From Turritopsis dohrnii (lineage: Eukaryota > Cnidaria > Hydrozoa > Anthoathecata > Oceaniidae), in contig BQMF02000173.1 in NCBI GenBank assembly GCA_027922465.2, positions 682,001-746,000 of the forward strand: a stretch of 64,000 nt of DNA, read 5' to 3'. Shown here in pieces: positions 1 through 11,700 of this stretch (the first letter of the stretch is position 1; each line of letters starts with the position of its first letter). The notes under the pieces are model-generated. The model was given only the letters and a program-made list of their open reading frames with translations. It did no database searches and was not told the DNA's origin. The translations under genes were made by a program, and so were the position numbers.

Positions 1-2080
1 AAACATACAATAAACGCAAAGAAGCTTACCCCAGTCTTTTTTGATATTTTATTTCTTTGTCCTGGTGAAGTCAATCCACTCGAAAGTGCCAATATATAAG
101 AAATATTGGCCAACAGTAGAAAAGTGGTCACTGAAGAAGGTTTCATTTCCAGCCTGTTAGTTGGTACGACACCAATGTTGAGTTAATAACAAAATTTTGT
201 TTTTTTATCAGTTCTTATTTCACTGATATTTAGTTGTGTATATTTGAGAGTGATTGCTTTTTTTATAGCGAAGTTAAAAGCCAGCTAAAAAGGAACATCC
301 GGGTGATTCAATGTTAAAAATCCCTATATTGCACCATCAATTTGTACAGCCTCACAATGGTTCTTATTGTAAATTATCTGTATAATTGAAAAAAAAAAGA
401 AAAAAAAAGTGTACTTCATAAATCATATATATTACTGAAACAACAATGGTCTGCTCATGTTCATTGAAAGTATGTGATTTCGTGCGGAGATTGCTGCATG
501 AGTCACATATGCTCTTTTCAAGATGAAAAAATGACGTCAATTATTGTAGAAGCGAAAACCCTTATCTCCTGTATTTTCCCAAACATTGCTTTATACTCAC
601 AAGAAACCACGCATAGTATGCACTATTTTAAAATCAAAAAGGATTTTAAGAAGTGTAGGGGCACTTTGATTGAAAATAGGTCCGCGACATTCTAAATTTA
701 GGCAGATTGTGTTGTAATTTGAAATGGAAGAGAAACCTTTTATTCCATAAAATGTAAACATACGTAAAGTTCTAAATCCGGTTTATTCCATGACATATAA
801 ACATACGTAAATTTCCAAATCCGGTTTCCTGAATGATGAAATATTGAAACACAGCTGAAAAGTTTGACGACAGTTAAAAAATGAACTTTACTTTAAAAGT
901 GCAAATGAAATGGATTTTGGCCATTCAATGATCAGCATGTTTAAAGGGATGATTCATTTAGATATGTCTTTAAAATATTTTGTTTCACCATCTATCATGA
1001 GCGCTAGGAGTAAGGGTTTCATAGAGGGTCAGTCAAAAAAAATTAGAGAATTGATTTTACCTCCATCTCTGTTTTCATACCTTAAAGTCACAATAACTCG
1101 CGTACATAAAAAGTCGCGATCAAATTGTCGCAACTTTCGCGACTTTTGTGTACGTGACATTTTCCTTTTTTAGGTTTCGTGACCTTTTGTGCTCACGACT
1201 TTTAAATATTTTCACAAAAAAATATTTCGCAAGTTTCCAGCTATTTTTGTCTCATTTCCGGAAAGGTGAACCCCAAAGAGTTTAAAAAAAAAAACTCATT
1301 GTTAGAGCTATACAGATCAGTGCTTACAGTTATCGCAGAGCAGGTAATTACATCATTGCATTGTGGCAATTGTACTATGTATTCGAGAACTGTTAATTCT
1401 AACGTAATGAAATTTATTCTCAGTCTTTAGTGTTACCTGCAATTTTTTTCTGTTCTTTCCAGTAATTTTCGGACACGCAGGGAGAGTCAAAAAAACCCAC
1501 CCAGCCACCCTTGAACACCTGTCACCTTAAATAGATTACCCAATTATTCTTTGACTTTGTCATTTCAGTAGGTGTATTCATGATCAGTCATAAAAGTGTT
1601 ACAATATAATATTTTTTTTCAGTCTTAAGTATCGTTAGGTTTCTTCTTTTCTTCTGTTCTTCTCTTAATGATGAAACTCTCATTTTCAAATTTGGACGAA
1701 GCCGTGGCCTCGCTTCTGGTGGCTAGCTTTGTTACTAACGATTTTTTAAAAAGATATCACCCAAAATAGTCAGCAGTTTGCATTTCAAATGCTCCAAGTT
1801 GACGCCTTTCCGTTAAAAGTCCTACGTGGAGATATGTGCATCACAGATTTCTCAACGAAAATGAAACAACGGGAAAAGAAACGAAATCGTTACGGATTCT
1901 AATTGGACGCTAAAATGTTTTAAAATCTTGTTTCTTTAGAATACATGCAGGTGAGGAACCAATCAAAAAACACCACCTGTTCCAATTGCATATTTCCATA
2001 TCTTTTATGTCAAAAAGATTAGAAGAAGTAAACTTCATGAAAATTTTGCTTATATGTCAAATTTACTTATTTCTCGGTGT
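1..2080. other. No gene seen
   Basis: No convincing exon was found. The stretch holds an A-rich run near 390-408, two imperfect copies of a roughly 45-base unit around 741-830 (both contain aaacatacgtaaa followed by aaatccggttt), and a hairpin-forming pair at 1099-1158 (cgtacataaaaagtcgcg against cgcgacttttgtgtacg). Confidence 0.5.
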
Positions 2081-2272
2081 TAAAGATAATGAACTGTTAT
2101 ATGTAGAGCTGACGGTTGCACTATGCTGATGTCAGTAGAAATAGAACAATTGAGAAATGGTCTGGAAACGAGCAGCTGTTTATTATTAACAAAGCACTCA
2201 AACAAAGTAAAAAATGATTGGCTCCCTCGTGGAGATTATCTCACAAGAAAACTGCTGACACACTTTTTTTTT
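2081..2272 (+). mobile_element. MITE family B, copy 1 (3' end lost)
   Basis: It starts with ttaaagataatgaac and continues with a body nearly identical to 9625-9848. The matching right inverted repeat seen in that copy is missing; the sequence runs into a T-rich tract instead. Confidence 0.7.
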
Positions 2273-2862
2273 AAGTTATAAAAAATAAAAGAAATAAAAT
2301 CACAAAAGCCACAATAAGAACAAAACAAACCAAAGATTATCCACCCAATAAAGAAATATTTAAATCGTCGTATGAGCCAAGCTTTAAATAAAAAGGGTAT
2401 TTCTGAATTTTACTGTAGTACTAGTGATAATTTGGTTTTTCGAGAAACAATGTCAGTCTACACTACCAAACCAGGAAATTATATCCTCTTCAGGAGACTT
2501 GAACACCGTGGTTTAGTTGCATTCAGAATTTCATTCTGACTTTTTAAAATTGTTCAACCGCGAAATAAACTTCCGGCAGAATTTTTCAAAGTTGGCTGTT
2601 TGCGAAATTAGATTCACGAAATTACAGAATTACACCGCAATATTTCTTTGCATTTCTATACTTGGCCATTATGTTTCGTCCCCTTTAAGATAGTACACAA
2701 GGGGGGGTATTGGTTTCCTTAAAGTTTGTACTAATATATTTTTATGAAACTAGACCTTACTTTTTATTTTCTAGGCATGACATGATGAATTGCAAACATC
2801 TCACCTAAAGGACCGTACAAGCATATTCAGGGTCAACCAAATAAGTGGTGGAGTCCAGCATT

Positions 2863-2974
2863 CCCAGCGGGAAAAATTCTCAATAATTCTATGCGATGAA
2901 GAGCAATTTTATTAGAATAGTGTGTATATTTCTATAGTAATGCACTTCTTCACGGTGATTTTTCAAGAAATGTG
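2863..2974 (+). mobile_element. MITE family A, copy 1
   Basis: A diverged copy of the dispersed palindromic element. It has the left end cccagcggg, the core gatgaagagca and tgtgtatatttctatag, and the right arm gcacttcttcacggtga. Confidence 0.65.
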
Positions 2975-3974
2975 ATAAGTATTTTCAGTCTTAATTGTTG
3001 GTTAGGTTACTCGCACATTTTTCGGTTCTACTTGAATCGTCTAAACTGTTCTCTATAATTTTCCATTGCGCTCTAGCTAAGGCTCCGTGTCAATAAGTCG
3101 AACTTTGCACAAACGCTTGTTCATATTAGAAAATATTAGGAAATATTATTGGAAAGAAACCATGTTTTTGAATCTAGCATATAAAAGCACCTTTGAATAA
3201 GGAACCGGTAATCCCAATGGCAATAAGAAAGGTGACGTCACTTAAGCAACAACTTTGTTTCCGATGTGAAATTCGTTTAGAAAGAGAGTCCGCTACCTAT
3301 GGCACTTCAGGCATAAGCAAGTTTCTATGGTCAACTTGAAAAGGTGCTGACAATGGTTGGAGAATTAGTCTGCTACACTTATTATGATTTGATAGCTTAG
3401 TTTTATCAATGGAATTGTTTCTCGAACAAAAGTAAGTTTTTTAAACTTTCATAATTTAATTGTTTAATCATTTCCCCATGTTTCCATGTCGTTGTTTACG
3501 CTGTCGTTGCTGTCACAGTTGCCAAAGCAGAGACTTTACGAAACTACGACGGCAACGTAGACGACGACGTGAGGCAAACAAAAGATTCACTTTACTCCAT
3601 AGATTTGCTATAGAATGGAAATCTATTTGCTATAGAATGGAAATCTATTTCACACTATACTATTGGGAAATGTTTTTAATTTTACTAATATCAGTATTAG
3701 ATTTGCACGTTCTACCCACAACGTGAAAAGTAATATTTTAAAGTCGTACTGAAAACGGAGACGTGAGAATAGCAGTACTTCGGATAAAATCCCCATAGTT
3801 CCTTCATGATTCTATCTCTTTAAGTTCAAAAAAGAAACTTCATAAACATTAAAAGCAAATTTCGTAACCCAAGTGTCGAATTTCTGCTGTTTTGTGATTC
3901 CCTGAAGACGAATACCTGGTATGTCGTCGTGTTCGTTGCGGTCGTACTTCCGTAAGGTCTCTAGCGTGGTAATA

Positions 3975-4078
3975 CCCAGTGGACAAAATTGTGAAAAATC
4001 ACTGCGATGAAGAGCACTTTCATTGAAATAGTGTGTATAGTGTGTATAGAAAAGCACTCCTTCGCGTAGAGTTTTTAC
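3975..4078 (+). mobile_element. MITE family A, copy 2
   Basis: It has the left end cccagtggacaaaatt and the inner arm tcactgcgatgaagagca. A tandem duplication of tagtgtgta lies in the centre, and the right end has decayed. Confidence 0.7.
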
Positions 4079-4303
4079 AAGCGTACGCGCTGGCTACTGT
4101 TACTGAAACGGTGTACATCCATTTCTCAAAATTCTTTGTAAAAGTTTCCGGTTTTTGTTGGGCAGGTGAAGAAAAACCGTGATCGCGTTCTGTTACAAAA
4201 GGACGTATCTTATTATAATACATTATAATTATTTCTATTACTTATGAACGGTCCATAGAAAGGAAGGAGAATTTTCGATTTTTCTGATGACCCAAAAGAG
4301 CAG

Positions 4304-4361
4304 CCTCGAACCCAGTGTCTCAACACATGGCGTATCGAAAAGGAAAAAAGACACTGGGTTT
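4304..4361. repeat. Foldback element, cctcgaaccc family, copy 1
   Basis: The left arm cctcgaacccagtgtctc and the right arm gacactgggttt flank a gcgtatcgaaaagg centre. Related copies lie at 6178-6329 and 32199-32269. Confidence 0.5.
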
Positions 4362-6177
4362 TAAATTGGCAAAGTATTTATTTGATTTACGGCCACATTT
4401 CATCGCATGCGAGTTATTTTCTGACTGGCGACATTCATATATCAAAATGAATTTTCAAAGAAACCATACGGAAATTTCATTGCAGCAAAGGTAAAAGAAT
4501 ACTTGAAAAAAATGAAGGATTGTGGCTTAAAATGGCAATGAAAAAAAATTCTGAATTAAAAAAAAAAAACATTATTTAAACATTAAATATTTTCATTATT
4601 GACTGAAACCGTATCTTGTTCAAACGTAAATTTTTTTGTGAGCAGAAACATTTTTGAAGATGTCTTTGAAATTCATGTGTATGGTGTTTGTGTCTTATAT
4701 CCTTAATAACCAGGTCGAGGCGCTAACAAGTGGCAGTCATAAGCTCTCTTACAAGTCTCCTGCGCAAGCAATAAGTCTGGTAAGGAAAACTAGTTAGAAA
4801 ATCCACGAGGGTAGTCAAAAATTCATGGAAGAGAAATAAGTGTTATTCTAACTATATTCTTATCGGTCTTAGGTGTTGCTTGATTATGGCATTAATATCA
4901 TTCACAAAAAAGTGATCATATCTTTTTGAAGTTCTCTTATATTTATTTTGCCATGTTGGATTACGAATAAGTATTTATTTAGATTGGGCAGGAGGGTTAC
5001 AATGATGGGGTTTTAATAGATAGGAGTGTTACAAATGAATTGATTCCTTACGTTAAAAGTGGTTGTCTTTAAACAAACAAACACATGTGTTAAAAGGTGT
5101 GTTTAAGTTTCATAGAAATTAAGCCACATTCACGATGTGGTCCAAATTTGGCAATTCTTTTTTGACCAAATTATGAAAATTCACTAACTTTTTTTTTTTT
5201 TTTGGTCTGGAATATTTTATCCTTTAGAAGGACACGACATTTGTTTAATGGGCGTGTAGGCGTATTAATAAGGCCATGGTCAGGTCATCTTATAGCAACC
5301 TCAGTGGGTATATCGTTAATTCGCTGCGACGAAGGGTGTGTACATTTGTATGTTTTTTTACCGACATGTGCTCATCCGCAGTGATTTTCAGCAAATTTAA
5401 CTGCAAAAACACAATAAAAAAGATCCAGCTTTCATATCACGGAATCACAATAAGTATTTCTATAAATTCATATTTCAAAGTGCACATGTAATATTCACAG
5501 TATGAAAAGATTATTAAAGTACTTGATAGAGATCTTCTATATTGACCCCCGTCATTTTTATTTATTATTTTCCACAAGCGAGTATCCAACGTAGGGTTAA
5601 AAATGCTGGCGCAATGGTTGCTAAATCCGGGGGGACCAACGTAAAGCTGACTAGATGTATTGTGTGTTATCTTATATATTTATGTATTCTTTTCTTCAGG
5701 TGTCGAAGATCCAAGCATTTTGTCGTCTACATCCAATTGTATGTAACTCCTTCAGAAATCTTGAAACATTCAGCAGATATTATAACAAAGATTACACAAA
5801 AAATGTAAATCATTTGTTCAAAACATAACCAACCGTTTAATATATTTTCGTCTTTATGGCCAACTGGATGTAAATCATTTGCTGGAAACAGAAGCAATCG
5901 TTCAATATAATTTATTCAGGCCAACTTCAGCGTCGGATCTAGAGAGTAGTACTTGTGGAGAAGCGCATTAACATAATTTATGAATCAATTTATAATAACA
6001 ATGGGATTAGTTGAGCGTTTTTCTATTATAGTAAAATTGCTAACACTCTCCTACGCGAATTGCGACTGCCCTCTAGATCAACCACTGCAGCTCTACATAA
6101 CAAAACATCCGTCTCATCTACATCGCTTCGATAGACCTGCACTTATTATGAAGCCCTTCGCGTACATATAAAAAGGC
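4362..6177. other. No gene seen
   Basis: Only short ORFs without domain features or splice support were found. Poly(A) and poly(T) tracts occur near 4558-4570 and 5189-5204. Confidence 0.45.
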
Positions 6178-6329
6178 AACCTCGAACCCAGGGTTTCTTG
6201 CCTTTTCATTATGCGGATACTTAAAAAATCTTAAATACGTAAATGTTGCATAAATAGAAATTAACACCTATACTGTTGATTCTGAGCCGCCATCCGTATA
6301 TCGAAAGGGCAAGAGAAAACCTGGGTGCC
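6178..6329. repeat. Foldback element, cctcgaaccc family, copy 2
   Basis: The left arm reads aacctcgaacccagggtttc and the right arm reads aaacctgggtgcc, with a longer AT-rich centre than the other copies. Confidence 0.5.
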
Positions 6330-6871
6330 AGATACAAAAGTGATACAAATGTTTAATTGCAGGACATGTTGAGTTATTTTAGATGAGGCAAGAGTTATGC
6401 GTATAAACTTATCCTAAGAAAATCCATTGCCTTATCAGGTGACTTTATCCTAACGTAAGCTTTTCAAAGATGTCATTACAATTCAACGTGTAAGAATGAA
6501 CCATTGTACACGATGGGTAGATTCTATTGTATAATCTTGTTATAACTGATTCAAAATCTATCTTATCAAAAACTTATCAAAAGTTTCCGTGAAAATCACC
6601 TTCAAGTTTTAATCTAGATTTAGATTTGTTCCGTTTAAATATTTTCGTATTTGTTACAACCGAAACATTCTGGAACAAATTCAATGGATTCTTCTCCCAA
6701 TACATCCCTTCACATCTTATGCGCAATATTTGCAGTAGTGCCTATAATGGTGTAAGACAATAACATTCCATAAAATGGGCAAAAAACAGAATGAACGATA
6801 TAATTTCTTCAAGAAAAAGAATTATTTTAGAGAGGTCTGGAACATAATCAGATATTCCCAATACATTCATA

Positions 6872-6990
6872 CCCACTGAACAAAATCATCAAAAATCCAC
6901 CGTGATGAAGGGCATCGTTATAGAAACAATGCGTAGATTTCTATAGAAATGCACTCCTTTGCAGTGAATCACAACAAATTTGCACAGAGG
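6872..6990 (+). mobile_element. MITE family A, copy 3
   Basis: A diverged but full-length copy, from cccactgaacaaaat through atttctatagaaatgcactc to acaaatttgcacag. Confidence 0.65.
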
Positions 6991-7226
6991 GTAATGAGGA
7001 AGAAACAAATCAGATTTATAGCATAGTTAATACTTGAATAATAACAACTGTGCAAATATAAGAAAGGGTGAGATTTGGTTGGGCGTAAGGGCGGAGTTTA
7101 GGTATGGGGAAAGGGCGCCATTTAGGAAACCAAAACATCAAGGCTGAACAATATCATTGAATGGAAGTTTGGTTTATCGAAGATTCAAGAAGTTATATTT
7201 CAATCACCCCATACCATCAGCTATCT

Positions 7227-7346
7227 CAGTGGGCAAAATCTTCAAAAAGTTAAAACGACGAAGAGAATTTTCATTGAAATTGTGTGTGAATTTCTTACAG
7301 AAATGCACTCCTTCTCTGTGATTTTTAAATAAGTCTGCCCACTGGG
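7227..7346 (+). mobile_element. MITE family A, copy 4
   Basis: Both ends are preserved: cagtgggcaaaatcttc on the left and gtctgcccactggg on the right. The inner inverted arms are mutated. Confidence 0.75.
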
Positions 7347-8444
7347 ATATCCAAAAGTTCTATTTGTCAATTGACAAATGAAAAGAAGTTTGTTTACAAA
7401 TACAAGGAAATGTTTATGAATATATGTCTATGTGAAATTAACAATAAAAAAAACAAAACAAAAAAACAAAAATATTATTTACGAAAACCTAAATGAGCCA
7501 TGCAAGTTAAAAACTTCAAATTTTGTAAGTATAATTAAAAATCGTTATGAAAAGTCGACCCTAGTGGATGTTTTCCTGTGAAGAAATCATACAGACGAAA
7601 CATTGAGTATTATCGGTATAATTGAGAAAGTCCAAAACAACTTTTTCGGATTATATGAATTCAAATTGGACTGAATTAAATAAATGCTGACGTCAGAGAT
7701 GGCTGCTGAGGAAGGCGAAGAAATTTGAAGATGATCATAATTCAATCCTACCCATGGTCACTTAAGGGTAAATTTCCTTATTCTTATTCCCAAACATTTT
7801 GCCTTCCTTTCAGCTTCACTCTTTGTTTTTATCACCAATAGAAATTAATACATTCTAGTTCACAAAATGCACAGAGAATATCCATTGTCGATAACATTGG
7901 AAACGTATCTCATCTTTTACCATCCCTTGTTGAATCCTTCGAGCATATTCGTAAACCAACCTAAACAACAACACACACACACACATGTTAGTGACGTTCA
8001 TCTATTGGTGGATTTAGTAACAGAGAAAAATGTTCTGCAATCTGATTGGCTCAGTGGTCAATTTTTTACTGCGCGAACCAATCAGATTGCAGCGAGTTTG
8101 CTCGTCCAATTCACCTCAAAACGTTTTAAACCTACTAAAAAAATGGAGCAAAATGGCTAATCGTTAATCTATCAGAGTGAATTTGACATGGCAAAAATTC
8201 TGCTGCATCAAGTAACAGCCAGATCTTTTAGAGCTACAATCATCATAATTCGAATTCCCTCGAATTCAAACGCATTCAAATGTGCCTTCATCATTATTTC
8301 TTGGAAAATGACCTTCCTTAATTCGACGTTGATCGGAGCATAATTATCTTTTTTGGATTTTGATAACAGATTAACAGACTGTATACAATACTTAAAACAC
8401 AGCATATCTATGGTCACACTGACAATAAAAAAACACAAGAAACA
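7347..8444. other. No gene seen; downstream of the long MAM/EGF gene
   Basis: This is the 3' flank of the minus-strand gene. It holds a short CA run (about 7970-7985) and an inverted pair at 8036-8051 and 8075-8090 (gcaatctgattggctc and gaaccaatcagattgc). I found no AATAAA on the minus strand in the first roughly 300 bases after the stop, so the transcript end is not located. Confidence 0.45.
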
Positions 8445-8740
8445 CTAGTTCAATGAAGGCCACATACTTCTCTTGCTGCAGCGTTCACTTTCATCTTCCA
8501 ACATTGTCCTCTTTTGCATCAGATCACGTTTGATATTACCAATCGCTACACCACGATCGCACAAATGATCATACACGCTCCACAAATTCCCTTCAATTTC
8601 CACATTCTCATTGCAGTTGATCACATCTTTCATGGTGTCTAGGGCGTCGTTGTTATGATCGTAAATGTTCACAATCTGATCGATATAAATTGTCATGTTT
8701 GCAATGGCACCACTCAACACGTTAGAATTGCATTTGGCAT
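8445..8740 (-). CDS. Coding exon 16: novel C-terminal module, second half, with stop
   Basis: It encodes DAKCNSNVLSGAIANMTIYI and later NLWSVYDHLCDRGVAIGN, ending in a charged helix-like stretch and the stop TAG at 8445-8447. In the plus-strand gene the same region is split into two exons at the EG/NLW junction. Confidence 0.85.
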
Positions 8741-11700
8741 CTATAACGAAAAATAAAACGAAGATTTTCGGTGTAACGAGATATAACGAGAATTAAAACG
8801 AAGATTTTCGGTGTAACAAGATATAACGAGAAATAAAACGAAAATTTTCGATGTAAGTCAAACGAATTTCGGAACTATGCACGATGATGCATTTAATTGA
8901 TGTCGTGTACCTTCACAGAATTCCTCCACATTTTTGTTTTGCCAGATGTGTAAGAATGTCAATGAAGTCTGTAGATCACCAGGTGATATTCCAGGAAACA
9001 AAGCCAGCGACTGGGTCGGTTCTGATCCGGTTACATACTGGGTCACACCGGAACATGAACAAGGTTTCGGGATTTCGCATCCTAGAAGAAAACATCATTG
9101 CCTCTTATTTTGGTTACAAATTCATTGGGTGATTGCATTATAACATAACGCCATTGTAAGGGTTGTGAACAAACGGACAAACAACTTGCTAATAAAAGGT
9201 AAGAAAATATTAAAGGTAGTGAGAAGTGCCTGATTGTGGCCTTTATAGTGTTAGGCCTTACCTTTAACTGTTTAGATAATTCATAAAGGGTATCGATTAT
9301 CGAATTATAGGGCGCAAAGAGCTCTGTCAGAGAGAAGTAGTCATTAAACTAATTAGGGCGTAATTAGGGCGTACCTGAGCAGTTTTGGGTATTGCAGGGT
9401 ATCTGCCGTTGAAAAGCTACCTCAGGGTCGCAAGGTAAGCCTCCAGCCTCTGGCGATGGATTACTGCAGCTTCTTTGTTGGATTTGAAGACCTCCACCAC
9501 ATAATTCAGAACAGCCACCAAAATTCACCCAATTAGACAGTCCACCGTTTCCTATAAAAGAAAGTCAGTGTATTCTTCTCTCTATCTTCATTTAAACTGA
9601 AAGTTAGTTATAAACTGTTTGATATTAAAGATAATAAACTGTTTTACGTAGAGCTGAGGGTTGCACTATGTTGATGTCAGTAGAAATAGAACAATTGAGA
9701 AATGGTCTGGAAACGAGCAGCTGTTTATTATTAACAAAGTACTCAAACAAAGTAAAAAAATGATTGGCTCACTCGTGGAGATTATCTCACAAGAAAACTG
9801 CTGACACACTTTTTTCTCGCTATTATGAGAAAAGTTCATTATCTTTAAAAACTATTCGTGGAAACTCGTAAAGACATATACTTGAGGAGAAGGAACATTT
9901 TCACGTACTGTAGCATTCAGCAGCTTGTTGTGTTCCGGCTTGTGTGAATCCCGACCTACAATCACATCTGTAACTTCCGGGAATGTTGATACAATCTGCA
10001 TCCGGATCGCATGTGACCGACAGACATTCGTTTACATCTGAAAGATTTTTACGACGAAAAAAAAATTAAACAGTTTTATTAAACAGTTCACCTTCATCAT
10101 ATGAAAGTATTATCCAGTGGGTGAATTTGTTGAAAAATCCCTATGAAGGAGTGCATTTCTATAGAATTACACAAATTATTTCAATAAAAATGCTCTTCTT
10201 TGCAGTGATCTTTTGAAGATTTTACCCACTGTTATATCACAGTTCGTTTTACATAAAGAATCGACGAGAATTCTCTACACCGGGATGATTTTTTTAGGAG
10301 CAAAATTGTTAGTTCCTCTGGTTCAATTATGTCCTTACTGCATGATACAACAGCAAAGAATACAACAAGATATGTCTCAATGGAAAAATAAAAGTGTTTG
10401 ACCAGTGGGCAAAACCGTAAAAAAGGCACTGTGAGGAAGAGTACTTTTATTGAAACTGTGTGTATATTTCTATAGAAATGCACTCCTTCGCAGATTAGTC
10501 AAAGAAAACGCACTTCGTCGCAATGACTTTACGCAATAACACAATGGGGAATTCCACATAACACTACATGATGTTAGTTGCATCAAAAATTAAAGAAACA
10601 CTTGAAGAAGAGGAACTGGCTATTTGGAATAATATGTGGATGAAGGATACTATGCCACATGTATATGTTACGGGGAATATGATAAATTGGGAATTATGCA
10701 TATTCCCCAGTTATTATGCATAATAACCCTAACCCTAACCCTAACTCTATCGGGAATTATGTAAAATAATTGGTTAATATGCATAATCCCCGAATTTATC
10801 ACAATCCCCGAAACATATACATATACCAATAACAGCTGTAAGTCGCAAAATATATTTACCATCACAAACCAGTGACACTCCATTGCCAGTGTTTGCACGA
10901 GGTTGGTAACCGGAGTTGCAGGAACAGAAGAAAGAGGAAGCTGTGTCGGTACAGAAGGAATTTGCTGGACATGGATTGTTTAAACATTCGTTAACAGGAC
11001 CAACTACAAAACGAAACAACAACAGTTTCTATAAACAACAATGAAAAGGTCAATCCTTCCTTCCCAGTTAGAGAAAGGTCCCATCTCGCACCGATAAATA
11101 ACGATATTCCATTGGTTAAGGCTAGGATTGGGGTTAGGTAAGGACTATTTTCGGACTAATTTAATGAACCAATGAAATAGCATTATTTATTGAAGCAGAA
11201 AGGGACCTTTCTTGCCCTCCTTTCCCAAACTCGACATATTGCGTTGTTGTTGGTGATACATTTCTAGTTTCAATAATCACAGTTGACAGTTTTATTGAAA
11301 AGTCACTAAGATAGTGTGCGCTTCTTTAAGGTAAATATAGACTGGCTATATCAATGAAAATGCTCTTCATCGCAGAGACTTTTTGAGGATTTTGTCGACT
11401 GGGAAAATTACATCCTATGAAAATGGTTAAAGATCATTTTCAATGGAATGCATATCACCAACTTACTTTCCAGGCTATTAAAAAAAACAAAAACAATTTC
11501 TCAAATAACTGGTAACTAACGAGTGAGTTTATGGTCTAGAGATAATAGAATTGAAAGGCAAGTCATCAATAATGAAAACCTCCGTTAGACCACGCCTGGA
11601 GAACATCGGGTTAGAGAAAAGAAAAATTCAAGCTATAATAATAATAATAATTCAAAAAACAAATAGCTCCATGTCTACCATCTTGTTTCAGTAACTTTCA

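Noticed and set aside
910..1173. 87-residue plus-strand ORF near the window start
   Set aside because: No domain, no splice signals in register, and it crosses a hairpin-forming repeat.
3460..3726. 88-residue plus-strand ORF with cysteine- and arginine-rich start
   Set aside because: Short, contains a small direct duplication, and shows no conserved spacing of cysteines.
10725..10746. Telomere end
   Set aside because: Only about three and a half hexamers, flanked on both sides by gene introns and enclosed in a MITE.
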